Shown here piece after piece: positions 42,639 through 51,413 of a stretch of 53,420 nt of DNA. Source of the DNA: Chlorogloeopsis fritschii PCC 6912 (lineage in GTDB: Bacteria > Cyanobacteriota > Cyanobacteriia > Cyanobacteriales > Nostocaceae); contig NZ_AJLN01000125.1 in the NCBI RefSeq assembly GCF_000317285.1, forward strand, positions 1-53,420, read 5' to 3'. The translations under genes and the position numbers were made by a program. The notes below the pieces were generated by a model, which searched no databases, was not told the DNA's origin, and was given only the letters and a program-made list of their open reading frames with translations. How positions within the stretch are numbered: position 1 is the first letter of the stretch; each line of letters starts with the position of its first letter.

Positions 42639-43405
42639 ATTATTTGCATCATTTGAAACACATCCCACCCATTTTGCACTAATAACTGCCTGAATGGAAA
42701 GAGGAGCAGACAAGTGTCGAGAGTCTTTGTGACGTGTTGAATTAATCACCCATCGCTACTTTTTTACTCCTATATATTTATTTCGCCAATGACGTTTGTT
42801 TTCCTAACCAGAGTTCCCATCTCCAGCAAGAGCAATAGATATATGAACTTCAGAGATGGGAGTGTTAACTTCACTCTACTAGTAAATAGTTTCAAAACTT
42901 AATAATTAATGAAGTAAAACTATATTGATGCTTTTGGATTTTACATGGTGATTTTTAGCTGTAATTAGAGCTATAACTAAAATATAATTGCTATTTAATC
43001 AAGTTAATTAATTGGGAAAAGTAAAGTTTAGTTTCAAAGAAATTTATTTCCAGATCAAAGGTGCTAACTTAATAATTGAAGCTAAAAAGCTTCCCTGGCA
43101 GATCGAACAGCTAATTGAAAATAAAAAAGAGGTAAAACGCTGTTGAAAATACATCTGTCTCGTCAGAAAATAGCAACACCCAACTCAAAAGTTGATATTT
43201 CCTCATAGTGGAAAGAAGGGGGCGCTGTAACTGATAGCATCACTGATTATCAAGGTGATTAGCCCAGTACATCCCTGGCTAGGATTAACAAACAGAGGAA
43301 ATCACTCATCTTTTAGCAGCTTGGGTGTTGTTGTTTTATTTACAACAAACTTAGGTGTAAGCTAATACTAAGTGAAATAGCACGAGACAGTAAAAACAGC
43401 ACCTT
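42639..43405. other. AT-rich spacer with one inverted repeat
   Basis: About 770 bp. TCCCATCTC (42815-42823) pairs with GAGATGGGA (42853-42861) across a 29-nt loop. The small frame at 43012-43146 is listed separately. The remainder shows no coding signal. Confidence 0.4.
43012..43146 (+). CDS. Possible 44-residue small protein (TTG start)
   Basis: The frame from TTG 43012 to TGA 43146 reads (M)GKVKFSFKEIYFQIKGANL then IIEAKKLPWQIEQLIENKKE and VKRC. The charged, amphipathic composition is protein-like in an otherwise AT-rich spacer. There is no Shine-Dalgarno and no recognised family, so it may be a relic or chance. Confidence 0.25.
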   Translation: MGKVKFSFKEIYFQIKGANLIIEAKKLPWQIEQLIENKKEVKRC

Positions 43406-44176
43406 ATGTCAATAATTGCTCTGAGAGCATGGTATCTTGAAAATTACGAGCCGATACCAGAGCTGGAAAAACGCCCGCCAGATATTCGTTTGAGTAAAAA
43501 AAGTCTGCTGAAATCAGGATTGAGAGCGGACTTTTTGGAAGATAGCGAGGAAATTAAACAATCAATCTGGTTTGAGCGCTATCTAGAAGGAGAAAATATT
43601 GAATTTTACATAGAAGGCAGTGGAGGCTACTGCGTAGCCAATATTGACTTAATTAGTCATGAAATTTATTTCACTAAACAGTCGGTGTTGGCGCAGTTAG
43701 AGCCGACAATTTTTTTATGCTCTCAAACAGAATATGCACAAGCAAGTGATGCTCTGCGCGAGGCACTGCTGAGTGGTTTGGAAAAGTTGAATGTGCGATC
43801 GCGTCTGCCTCTGAAATTAGTAGAATCCTATCGCTCCAAAGATTCACCAATCAGAATAGGTAGCGCAATGATGCGAAAGATCCGTAGGAGTTTGTTGTTT
43901 ATTGCTGATACCACACCCATTACAAGTATTGAGGGTAAAGAAACTGCCCAACAAATTCCCAGTCCAACTGTCTGTGTCGAAATTGGCTATGCTATCCAAA
44001 GTAAGCGAACTGAGCAAATCTTATTAGCACAAATGCAACGCCCCGATTTACCGGGGCAGTTTCCCTTTGACTTGCCGCCAACCCAAATTCTGCAATTTCA
44101 AGACGCTAAACAGCTAAATAAAATTTTGCCACGAACAATAGAAACACAGCTGATGCGATTTAAATTGTTTGTTTAG
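43406..44176 (+). CDS. Orphan protein with a possible TIR-like/nucleotide-hydrolase C-terminal domain
   Basis: A 256-residue soluble protein. The N-terminal ~155 residues (RAWYLENYEPIPELEKRPPD ... RRSLLFIADTTPITSIEGKE start of the second part) are not recognised. The C-terminal ~100 residues run LLFIADTTPITSIEGK, SPTVCVEIGYAIQSKRTEQI and GQFPFDLPPTQILQF. The D-(T/S)...N/TVxxE(I/L)GYA...(L/I)PFDL pattern is that of TIR-like and deoxyribosyltransferase-fold proteins, where the Glu is catalytic. This placement is by eye and uncertain. It is followed 274 bp later by the large hybrid kinase on the same strand. Confidence 0.6.
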   Translation: MSIIALRAWYLENYEPIPELEKRPPDIRLSKKSLLKSGLRADFLEDSEEIKQSIWFERYLEGENIEFYIEGSGGYCVANIDLISHEIYFTKQSVLAQLEPTIFLCSQTEYAQASDALREALLSGLEKLNVRSRLPLKLVESYRSKDSPIRIGSAMMRKIRRSLLFIADTTPITSIEGKETAQQIPSPTVCVEIGYAIQSKRTEQILLAQMQRPDLPGQFPFDLPPTQILQFQDAKQLNKILPRTIETQLMRFKLFV

Positions 44177-44450
44177 GTTGTTTATCCATACAGCAGTTGG
44201 TAGCTAGTTGGTAACACTAACCATCTACCATTCATGGTGATTTTAAAAATGATTACGCCAGTAGAAAGCAATTTTCAATGCAAAATCTAAATCTTAAAAT
44301 AATATAATTTCTCTCTCAACCAAAAAATATGCATAAAGGTAGATTTGAAAATTACTAGTTTGTAAAATAAAATACGTTGGTGACTAAATCGTGGTTATAA
44401 ATCAATTTTGAAATTTACCGCGCTAGACAGATGCGGTTACATAACCTTCA
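44177..44450. other. Spacer before the hybrid kinase
   Basis: 274 bp, AT-rich in its first two thirds. No terminator and no small gene were seen. There is no clear Shine-Dalgarno before the kinase ATG pair at 44451-44456. Confidence 0.3.
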
Positions 44451-47400
44451 ATGATGTACGTCAACCGCTTGCGCCAGCAAAGTTTAAATCAGATATTTTC
44501 ACATCCTTTACTGATTGGAAAATTTGGAAGTGTGTTCGCCATTGTAGTTGGCTGCCTTGTCATGTTTGGCTGGTGGTTCAACTTAGAGGTTTTGAAGAAC
44601 TGCTTCAATCTCAGTAAAGTAACCATGAAAGGAAATACAGCATTATGCTTTATTTTGTTAGGCATATCGCTGTGGCTATCAATCAAAAGCAGGGAAGACA
44701 GCAATACAGGAATAATTTCAGCACAAGTGCGCAAGTACTCCCATAGTGTTCTCCTGGCAAGGGCGTGTGCATTTACTGTTTTCCTAATTGGTACGCTGAC
44801 ATTAATCCAATATCTATTTGGCTGGAATTTTGGTATCGATCAACTGCTATTTCTAGAAGAACCAAACCCCAGGTTGACATCCCAGCCAGGTCGAATGGGG
44901 TTGAATACAGCAGTAAACTTTATATTGCTGGGTAAAGCTTTAGAGCTTTTGGGGAAACCAAAAACCGATCGCAGCATTTGGTATGCACAGATTTTCACTT
45001 TAGGTGCAGCTGTGATTTCCTTGCTAGCTTTGATTGGTTATGCTTACCAAGTGCAAGTTCTTTACGGCATACTTCCCCATGTCACATCAATGGCACTACA
45101 CACAGCATTAACATTTACAGCGCTTTGTGTGGGGATTTTGTGGACACAACCAGAGCAGGGGTTAATGCAGATCGTAACTAGTCAAACCTATGGTGGATTG
45201 CTAGCACGTCGTTTATTGCTGGCGACTTTTGCAGTACCTTTAACTACAGGATGGTTAATTCTGCAAGGACAACGGTCAAAACATTACGATACAGCCTTTG
45301 CATTAGCATTGTTTGCGATTATTTTAATTGTCATTTTCGCGATTTTGATTTGGGAAACAGCTTCCTCTGTTCAACGTTTAACTAACCAGCGCGATCGCGT
45401 TAAGCAGGCACTAAAGACAAATTCTGAAAAACTGAGAAGTTTTGTAGAGGCTAACGTTATTGGCATTTTGTATGGGGATATCTACGGTGGTATCGAGCAG
45501 GCAAATGACAAATTTCTGCAAATGATTGGGTATACTCGCAAAGATTTAAAAGCAGGCAAAATTAGCTGGAAAGAAATTACGCCACCAGAGTATTTGGATT
45601 TGGATGCACAAAAAATAGCCGAAGCTCAAATTAATGGTGCTTGTACGCCCTACGAGAAAGAATATATTCGTCGTGATGGCAGCCGGATTCCGGTTTTGGT
45701 GGGTTATACGCTAGTGGGAAATAAACGAGAAGAGTCAGTTGCGTTTATCCTAGATTTAAGTGCACACAAACAAGCACAAGCAGCGTTAATCCAAAGCGAA
45801 GAGCGATTTCGGTTGGCGGTTGATCACATGCCAGATGTTTTTGCCATTTATGATGCCCAACGGCGATTTCAGTTTGTCAATGCTGCGGCTTTACAATTAT
45901 TTGGAAAGCTTAAGGAAGATATTATTGGACGAACAGATGAAGAAATTTTCCCTGCTGAGGTAACAGAACCTTATCTTGCAACTTTGATTCAGGCAGTCGA
46001 AACACGTACTATTCAAACAACAGAAGCCAGAATTATTTCCCCCGATCGCGGTGTACTTACCACATTAATTAAGTATGTGCCGATTTTAGATGATCAGGGA
46101 AAGATTTATCAAATTTTGGCTTTTGCTGAGGATATCACAATCCGCAAACAGGCAGAGGAAGTTCAGAAAAATCAACAAAAATGGCTTGAGGATGTACTTA
46201 ACCTGATGCCGACACCACTACTTTTGATCGAACCTGGAACGGCACAGGTAACTTTTGCCAACAAAGCAGCTAACGAAGTTGCTGGAGGCAAATTTCCGAT
46301 GGCAGATTCAGCTACAGACTATCATACTCTCTACTACTCAACAGACGCTGAGGGCAATCCAATACCCGATGCTCAAGCACCAGGAATACGGGTGGCACGT
46401 GGTGAACGCTTGGATGGCGTAGAGTTAGACTGGCATTCACCAGCAGGCATCCGCTCTTTGCTGATATATGCTGATACTTTGCCAGCTATGCACGGGCATT
46501 CGGCTACTTGTGTCTTAACATTTCAGGATATTACCAATCTCAAGCAAGTCGAAAAAGCTTTATCATTGGGCTATAAACGGCTCCATTTATTATTTAGTAC
46601 AGCTAGCGATTTACTATCGAGCCAAGAACCACTAAAGCTAATTGAAAGTTTATTCCGAAAGCTCTCAGAGCAGATTGGGTTAGATGTTTACTTTAACTAC
46701 TTAGTTGATGAAAACTCTCAACTGATGCACCTAACTTCTTGGTGCGGCATAGATGAAGAAAGTGCCAAAAAAATCGAATGCTTAAGAGTTGGTATGGGGA
46801 TGTGCGGTACTGTCGCCCAACAGCACCTTCCGATTGCAGTAGAGAATGTACAACAATCAACCGACTCACAATCAGAATTCTTACGTGCTATTGGTGCTAC
46901 GGCTTATTATGGTTACCCGTTGATGGCACAAGGGCGCTTATTGGGTACTTTGTGCTTTATCAGCCGCACTCGCTTGAAGTTTACCCAAAATGAGATGGGA
47001 ATGATGCAAGCAGTTTGCGATCAGATCGCGATCGCTATGGAACGTGCCAGTTTGATTTCTTCTTTACAGGAGCAAACTGAGCAGCTGCAACAAGCAAACC
47101 GCATGAAAGATGAATTCTTAGCGATATTGTCCCACGAATTGCGATCGCCTCTCAATGCCATCCTTGGTTGGTCTCAAATTTTGCGTTCCCGCAACCTCAA
47201 CGACACTCAGATTCACAAAGCACTGGAAACCATTGAGCGAAATGCCAGAGCGCAAGCACAGTTAGTGGATGATTTACTTGATATTTCGCGGATAATTAGA
47301 GGTAAGTTGCGTCTGAATGTTCGTACTTGTGATTTGATTAACATTATTGAAACTGCCTTAGATACTGTAAATTTAGCCGCTCAAACTAAAAATATTCAAA

Positions 47401-48332
47401 TTCAGACAATTCTCGATCCGACAGTAGCAGTCGTTTCCGGTGATGCAGAACGGTTGCAGCAGGTAGTTTGGAATTTATTATCCAATGCGATCAAATTCAC
47501 ACCCCCAGGTGGACGAGTGGAGGTACGATTGTCAGGGGCTAACGATGGGGGAGTAGAGACTAGAAAAGACACTAATCAATGTCAACTAGACTCTTGCCAG
47601 TACCCAATCACCAGTACCCAGTCTCCAATATCCAATGCTCAAATTACCGTTAAAGACACAGGTGTCGGTATCAGCCCTGACTTTCTCCCTTACGTATTTG
47701 ATCGCTTTCGTCAAGCAGATAGTTCAATTACCAGATCCTATGGTGGGCTTGGATTGGGGTTAGCGATCGTGCGTCATTTAGTAGAACTGCATGGCGGTAC
47801 AGTTCATGTAGAAAGTCTCGGAAAGCAACAAGGCACCACGTTTATAGTTAATCTACCACTTATAAAGACTGAACCACCAAAAATCCATACTCAAGAGTCA
47901 ATAGTTAATAGCCCTTCCTTCTCCCTCACTCCTTTCCTTACTCCCTGCCTTAGCGGTGTACGCGTGCTAGTAGTAGATGACGAAGCTGATACTCGTGACT
48001 TTATCACTACAGTACTTCAGGAATCTCAAGCCGAAGTTCAAGCGGTGTCATCCGTGCGAGAAGCACTAGCAGCTATCGAATGCTACAAACCGGATGTATT
48101 GGTAAGCGATATTGGGATGCCAGAGGAAGATGGTTACTCTTTAATCCGCCACCTGCGATCGCAACCGCCAGAAAAAGGAGGAAAAATTCCAGCGGCAGCT
48201 TTAACAGCATATGCTAGGGCGGAAGATCGCCGTCAGGCAATACAAGCAGGATTTCAACTGCATATGCCTAAACCCGTCGATCCATCTGAGTTAGTTACAG
48301 TAGTAGCCAGCCTAGTTGAACGCAATACTTAA
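44451..48332 (+). CDS. Hybrid sensor histidine kinase (membrane-PAS x3-GAF-HisKA-HATPase-REC)
   Basis: A 1293-residue protein. About eight membrane segments span residues 24-305. Three PAS domains lie at about 325-440 (VEANVIGILYGDIYGGIEQA), 443-560 (MPDVFAIYDAQRRFQFVNAA) and 576-690. A GAF domain covers about 705-875. HisKA has LAILSHELRSPLNAILGWSQ with His near 894. HATPase boxes are WNLLSNAIKFTPPGG and ITVKDTGVGISPDF, YGGLGLGLAIVRH. The C-terminal receiver (about 1168-1290) has the phospho-acceptor Asp in VLVSDIGMPEEDGY. Two low-complexity stretches interrupt the catalytic half (about 1031-1062 and 1145-1166). The signal is unknown; no response regulator gene is adjacent. Confidence 0.94.
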   Translation: MMYVNRLRQQSLNQIFSHPLLIGKFGSVFAIVVGCLVMFGWWFNLEVLKNCFNLSKVTMKGNTALCFILLGISLWLSIKSREDSNTGIISAQVRKYSHSVLLARACAFTVFLIGTLTLIQYLFGWNFGIDQLLFLEEPNPRLTSQPGRMGLNTAVNFILLGKALELLGKPKTDRSIWYAQIFTLGAAVISLLALIGYAYQVQVLYGILPHVTSMALHTALTFTALCVGILWTQPEQGLMQIVTSQTYGGLLARRLLLATFAVPLTTGWLILQGQRSKHYDTAFALALFAIILIVIFAILIWETASSVQRLTNQRDRVKQALKTNSEKLRSFVEANVIGILYGDIYGGIEQANDKFLQMIGYTRKDLKAGKISWKEITPPEYLDLDAQKIAEAQINGACTPYEKEYIRRDGSRIPVLVGYTLVGNKREESVAFILDLSAHKQAQAALIQSEERFRLAVDHMPDVFAIYDAQRRFQFVNAAALQLFGKLKEDIIGRTDEEIFPAEVTEPYLATLIQAVETRTIQTTEARIISPDRGVLTTLIKYVPILDDQGKIYQILAFAEDITIRKQAEEVQKNQQKWLEDVLNLMPTPLLLIEPGTAQVTFANKAANEVAGGKFPMADSATDYHTLYYSTDAEGNPIPDAQAPGIRVARGERLDGVELDWHSPAGIRSLLIYADTLPAMHGHSATCVLTFQDITNLKQVEKALSLGYKRLHLLFSTASDLLSSQEPLKLIESLFRKLSEQIGLDVYFNYLVDENSQLMHLTSWCGIDEESAKKIECLRVGMGMCGTVAQQHLPIAVENVQQSTDSQSEFLRAIGATAYYGYPLMAQGRLLGTLCFISRTRLKFTQNEMGMMQAVCDQIAIAMERASLISSLQEQTEQLQQANRMKDEFLAILSHELRSPLNAILGWSQILRSRNLNDTQIHKALETIERNARAQAQLVDDLLDISRIIRGKLRLNVRTCDLINIIETALDTVNLAAQTKNIQIQTILDPTVAVVSGDAERLQQVVWNLLSNAIKFTPPGGRVEVRLSGANDGGVETRKDTNQCQLDSCQYPITSTQSPISNAQITVKDTGVGISPDFLPYVFDRFRQADSSITRSYGGLGLGLAIVRHLVELHGGTVHVESLGKQQGTTFIVNLPLIKTEPPKIHTQESIVNSPSFSLTPFLTPCLSGVRVLVVDDEADTRDFITTVLQESQAEVQAVSSVREALAAIECYKPDVLVSDIGMPEEDGYSLIRHLRSQPPEKGGKIPAAALTAYARAEDRRQAIQAGFQLHMPKPVDPSELVTVVASLVERNT

Positions 48333-48440
48333 AAATAAGTAAATCACCAGGTGTAGGAACTCACCTATGCTGTTGAAATAGGTATTTTCAACTTAAATGC
48401 GGTTAATGTCTAATCAATCGCACTTGTTCACGGGCAATCC

Positions 48441-48460
48441 CACCGCTCTGGTGATTTTTT
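48441..48460 (+). terminator. Weak terminator after the hybrid kinase
   Basis: Short stem CACC/GGTG with a 5-nt loop followed by six Ts, 110 bp past the kinase stop. The stem is short, so confidence is low. Confidence 0.35.
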
Positions 48461-48518
48461 AGCGGAAAACTCCACTAAAAGTAAAAAAGTAAAGGGTTTG
48501 GACATATTATCTCAATTC

Positions 48519-49019
48519 TTATTTTTGTACCGTATAAACACGCACTATTTTGCCCCACATATGGGCATCTTTCTCGTATTTCATACCATTCTTCATCGCT
48601 ACCTTTTGAGATGCTATATTTGCGGGATCAATCAGTGAGATCAGGCGGTGAAAACCAAGTTGCTCAAAACCATAATTACGACAAGCAATAGCTGCTTCTG
48701 TTGCCAAACCTTGCCCCCAATATTCTTTAGCGAGTAAATAACCTATTTCCACTTCTTGTTGCCCATCTACCAACTGAGATATCAATCCACAACGTCCGAT
48801 CAACTTGCGATCGCCTTTGTGAATAGTTGCCCACAGGCTCCAACCACCTTGTTGATAGGTATTGATGATTCTCTCTACCTGCTGTTGTGTTTGTTCATAT
48901 GTATATGGGCTAGGATAGAACTTCATGACAACAGGATCGCCGTAAATACGAGCTAATTCATCCACATCATCTAGGGTGAGATGTTGCAAAATGAGACGTG
49001 GTGTTTCAATAATAATCAT
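48519..49019 (-). CDS. GNAT acetyltransferase, RimJ/RimL type
   Basis: A 166-residue protein from the ATG at 49019 (an in-frame start at 49064 would add 15 residues unlike the family). It opens with IIIETPRLILQHLTLDDVDE, has the acetyl-CoA-binding strand and loop (EVEIGYLLAKEYWGQGLATE, with GQGLAT as the pyrophosphate-binding turn), and ends with NIASQKVAMKNGMKYEK. Members acetylate alpha-amino groups of ribosomal or other proteins, or small amines; the substrate is not predictable here. Monocistronic. Confidence 0.9.
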   Translation of the reverse strand: MIIIETPRLILQHLTLDDVDELARIYGDPVVMKFYPSPYTYEQTQQQVERIINTYQQGGWSLWATIHKGDRKLIGRCGLISQLVDGQQEVEIGYLLAKEYWGQGLATEAAIACRNYGFEQLGFHRLISLIDPANIASQKVAMKNGMKYEKDAHMWGKIVRVYTVQK

Positions 49020-49114
49020 CCAATTGAGATTTGAACTTGCTTGAAGAGTTTTTAGTCTAAGCAAAACCGTTATTTACTATCCTCAATCAAAATCTGAGAT
49101 GCCTACAAAATACC

Positions 49115-51058
49115 TCATTTCAGCAATCTCAATCCACTCAGTGTCACCAATACTGTAGAACCTTCATGCCCAACCACACCTAGTGGTAAATTAACATTTC
49201 CCAAAAAATTACCAACTAAAAGCAAGACTATAAACGAAAGAGCAATAACTATATTTTGTTTTACAATCACCTGCGCCCTTTTACCCAAGCCCATAGCCAC
49301 TGCAATTTTCTCTAGTTTATCTGCCATTAAGACAATATCTGCCGTTTCCAAAGCTACATCGCTCCCCGCTTTCCCCATTGCAATACCCACAGAAGCCTGA
49401 GCTAGCGCCGGTGCATCATTAATACCATCACCTACCATTGCTACTGTCTCATATTCTTTTTGAAGATGGCGGATCACACGCAGCTTGTCTTCTGGTAGCA
49501 ACTCTGCATATACTTGGTCTATGCCAATTGCTTGAGCAACACTGTTGGCAGTTTGCTGGTTATCCCCAGTTAACATGACAATTTGTTCAACTCCTAGCTT
49601 CCGTAAATGTGCGATCGCTTTTGCTGCTTCCGGTCTAATTTTATCGGCAAGGGCAACTAAACCCACTATATTGAATGATGTAGAAAGAGAAACTATATCC
49701 TTATCCTCTTCTCCCCGTGCCACCCAAACAACTGTTTTACCTTCTTGCTGTAAAGTATGAGCCGCATCCTGCAATTTTACTGATAAATTAGTTACATATT
49801 GCTGCACAAACTCAGCATTCCCAACAATGACTTGCTGCTGTTTCACCAAACCAACAATTCCCTGTCCTGGTATAGCTTGTACCTCCACTGCACTCTTATA
49901 TTCCAAATCACTAGCTGCTTGTACAATTGCTTTACCAATCGGATGCTCGGAACGAGATTCTAAAGCAGCCGCAGCTTTTAATACGTCTGCTTGCGTATAT
50001 TCACTACTAGCAATTACTTGACATACTTCTACTTGCCCTGTGGTAAGAGTACCTGTTTTGTCAAAAGCGATCGCTCGCACTTTCCCCACTCTTTCCAATT
50101 GAGCACCATTTTTAAACAGAATTCCTTGTTTTGCACCATTGGCAATACCCGAAAGCAAGGTTGGCATAATTGCTGCCATCAGCGCACAAGGAGAAGCCAC
50201 TACTAAAAAAGTTAAGGCACGATAAATTGTAGTTTCCCATTCCCAATTCCAAATAAAAGGTGGCAAAATAGCCAGAAAGATTCCAACTACAACAATTACC
50301 TGTGCATACCTTCGTTCAAATTGCTCAATAAATTCTTGGGAAGGCGGCGCTTCTGTTTGTGCTTGCTTTACCAAACGAATTACGCGCTGAATTAAACTAC
50401 TTTCCGGTGGTTGATGCAACTTCAGCTTTAATGCCCCATACCCGTTCAGCGTACCTGCAAAAACTTCCTCACCCACTTTCCTCTCTACAGGTAAAGACTC
50501 ACCAGTAATTGCAGCTTGATTTAGAGAACTGTAACCTTCCAAAATTATTGCATCTGTGGGAATTAACTCCCCTGGCTTGACAATAATTTCATCCCCTAGT
50601 TGCAACTGGTTGATGAGAACTATCTCTTCTCGTCCCTGACGCACAACCCTGGCTGTATCTTGAGTTAAACTCATTAAACTGCGGATGCTCCGTTCCGTTC
50701 TTTGCATCGCATAACCTTCCAATGCACCACTAATTGCAAAGATGAGAATCAAAACAGCCCCATCGATAATTAGATAATATTCTTTTCGCCACAAGCCCAA
50801 ACCAGCAGCACCTAATGCTGCCACAATCATCAACAAATCTACATCTAGTTCCCTTTCTTTAACAAGAGTAGTGAATCCCTCACGAGCACTTTCGTAGCCA
50901 CCAATGATATACGCTGCAGGTAGGAGTAGTAGCGCCCATCCCAAAAAACCAAGGTGCAAAGCTATCCATCCGAGAAACAACAGCAATCCACAAAAGATAG
51001 CTGCTACAGCATCCATATGTTCTTTGGTAAATTGATGTAAGCGTCCTGGGTAAAGCAT
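49115..51058 (-). CDS. P1B-4-type heavy-metal-transporting ATPase (CoaT-like)
   Basis: A protein of 647 residues from the ATG at 51058; a TTG at 51067 is the alternative. Motifs in order: actuator AAITGESLPVER, TM6 SPCALMAAIMP, phosphorylation site FDKTGTLTTGQ, hinge GDGINDAPALAQ, and in the last helix HEGSTVLVTLSGLRLL. The SPC plus HEGxT pair defines the P1B-4 subgroup, which exports Co2+ and sometimes Zn2+ or Fe2+. No N-terminal metal-binding CxxC domain is present, as is usual in this subgroup. A MerR-type dyad lies in its promoter region; no MerR-family gene is adjacent. Confidence 0.92.
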   Translation of the reverse strand: MLYPGRLHQFTKEHMDAVAAIFCGLLLFLGWIALHLGFLGWALLLLPAAYIIGGYESAREGFTTLVKERELDVDLLMIVAALGAAGLGLWRKEYYLIIDGAVLILIFAISGALEGYAMQRTERSIRSLMSLTQDTARVVRQGREEIVLINQLQLGDEIIVKPGELIPTDAIILEGYSSLNQAAITGESLPVERKVGEEVFAGTLNGYGALKLKLHQPPESSLIQRVIRLVKQAQTEAPPSQEFIEQFERRYAQVIVVVGIFLAILPPFIWNWEWETTIYRALTFLVVASPCALMAAIMPTLLSGIANGAKQGILFKNGAQLERVGKVRAIAFDKTGTLTTGQVEVCQVIASSEYTQADVLKAAAALESRSEHPIGKAIVQAASDLEYKSAVEVQAIPGQGIVGLVKQQQVIVGNAEFVQQYVTNLSVKLQDAAHTLQQEGKTVVWVARGEEDKDIVSLSTSFNIVGLVALADKIRPEAAKAIAHLRKLGVEQIVMLTGDNQQTANSVAQAIGIDQVYAELLPEDKLRVIRHLQKEYETVAMVGDGINDAPALAQASVGIAMGKAGSDVALETADIVLMADKLEKIAVAMGLGKRAQVIVKQNIVIALSFIVLLLVGNFLGNVNLPLGVVGHEGSTVLVTLSGLRLLK

Positions 51059-51088
51059 GAGAGCCAAATTAATACTACTGACTCCCTT

Positions 51089-51121
51089 AAGCTAAACCTT
51101 GACATTAATGTTAATGTCAAG
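51089..51121 (-). promoter_or_regulatory. MerR-type operator/promoter of the P1B-4 ATPase
   Basis: An 11-bp inverted repeat, CTTGACATTAA and TTAATGTCAAG with a 2-bp centre, lies at 51098-51121. Read on the minus strand it places TTGACA (-35, 51115-51120) 20 bp before TAGCTT (-10, 51089-51094), with the dyad filling the spacer. Over-long spacers with a central dyad are the hallmark of MerR-regulated metal promoters such as that of coaT. Confidence 0.65.
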
Positions 51122-51413
51122 CTTGTGTGAGTAAATAGGGGACTAGGATTGGTTATTGGTTAGTAGGGGTGGGTTTATTTAGATATATTCGTAATCATCA
51201 GAGAAATTGCGGTTAAAACCCGCCCGTACACTAGTTAGTGGTTTATTACTCCCCTTTTCCCCGTGTCTCCTTGTCCTCTTGTCCCCTTGTCCTTTTGCGT
51301 TCCTCCAACCCTATTCTTAGCAACTCTTAATTAGCTTCTCAGCCGGATGTAAAAGTCACGATGAATAATTAACCGATAATTAGAACAGTGCTCCCCAAAA
51401 GATAGGCAGTGAT
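51122..51413. repeat. Divergent spacer with degenerate repeats
   Basis: Holds GGACTAG/GGTTATT-type units at about 51138-51175 and a pyrimidine-rich TCCTTGT/CCCCTTGTCC array at about 51250-51300. The promoter of the debranching gene must lie near its right end; no clear boxes were seen. Confidence 0.5.
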
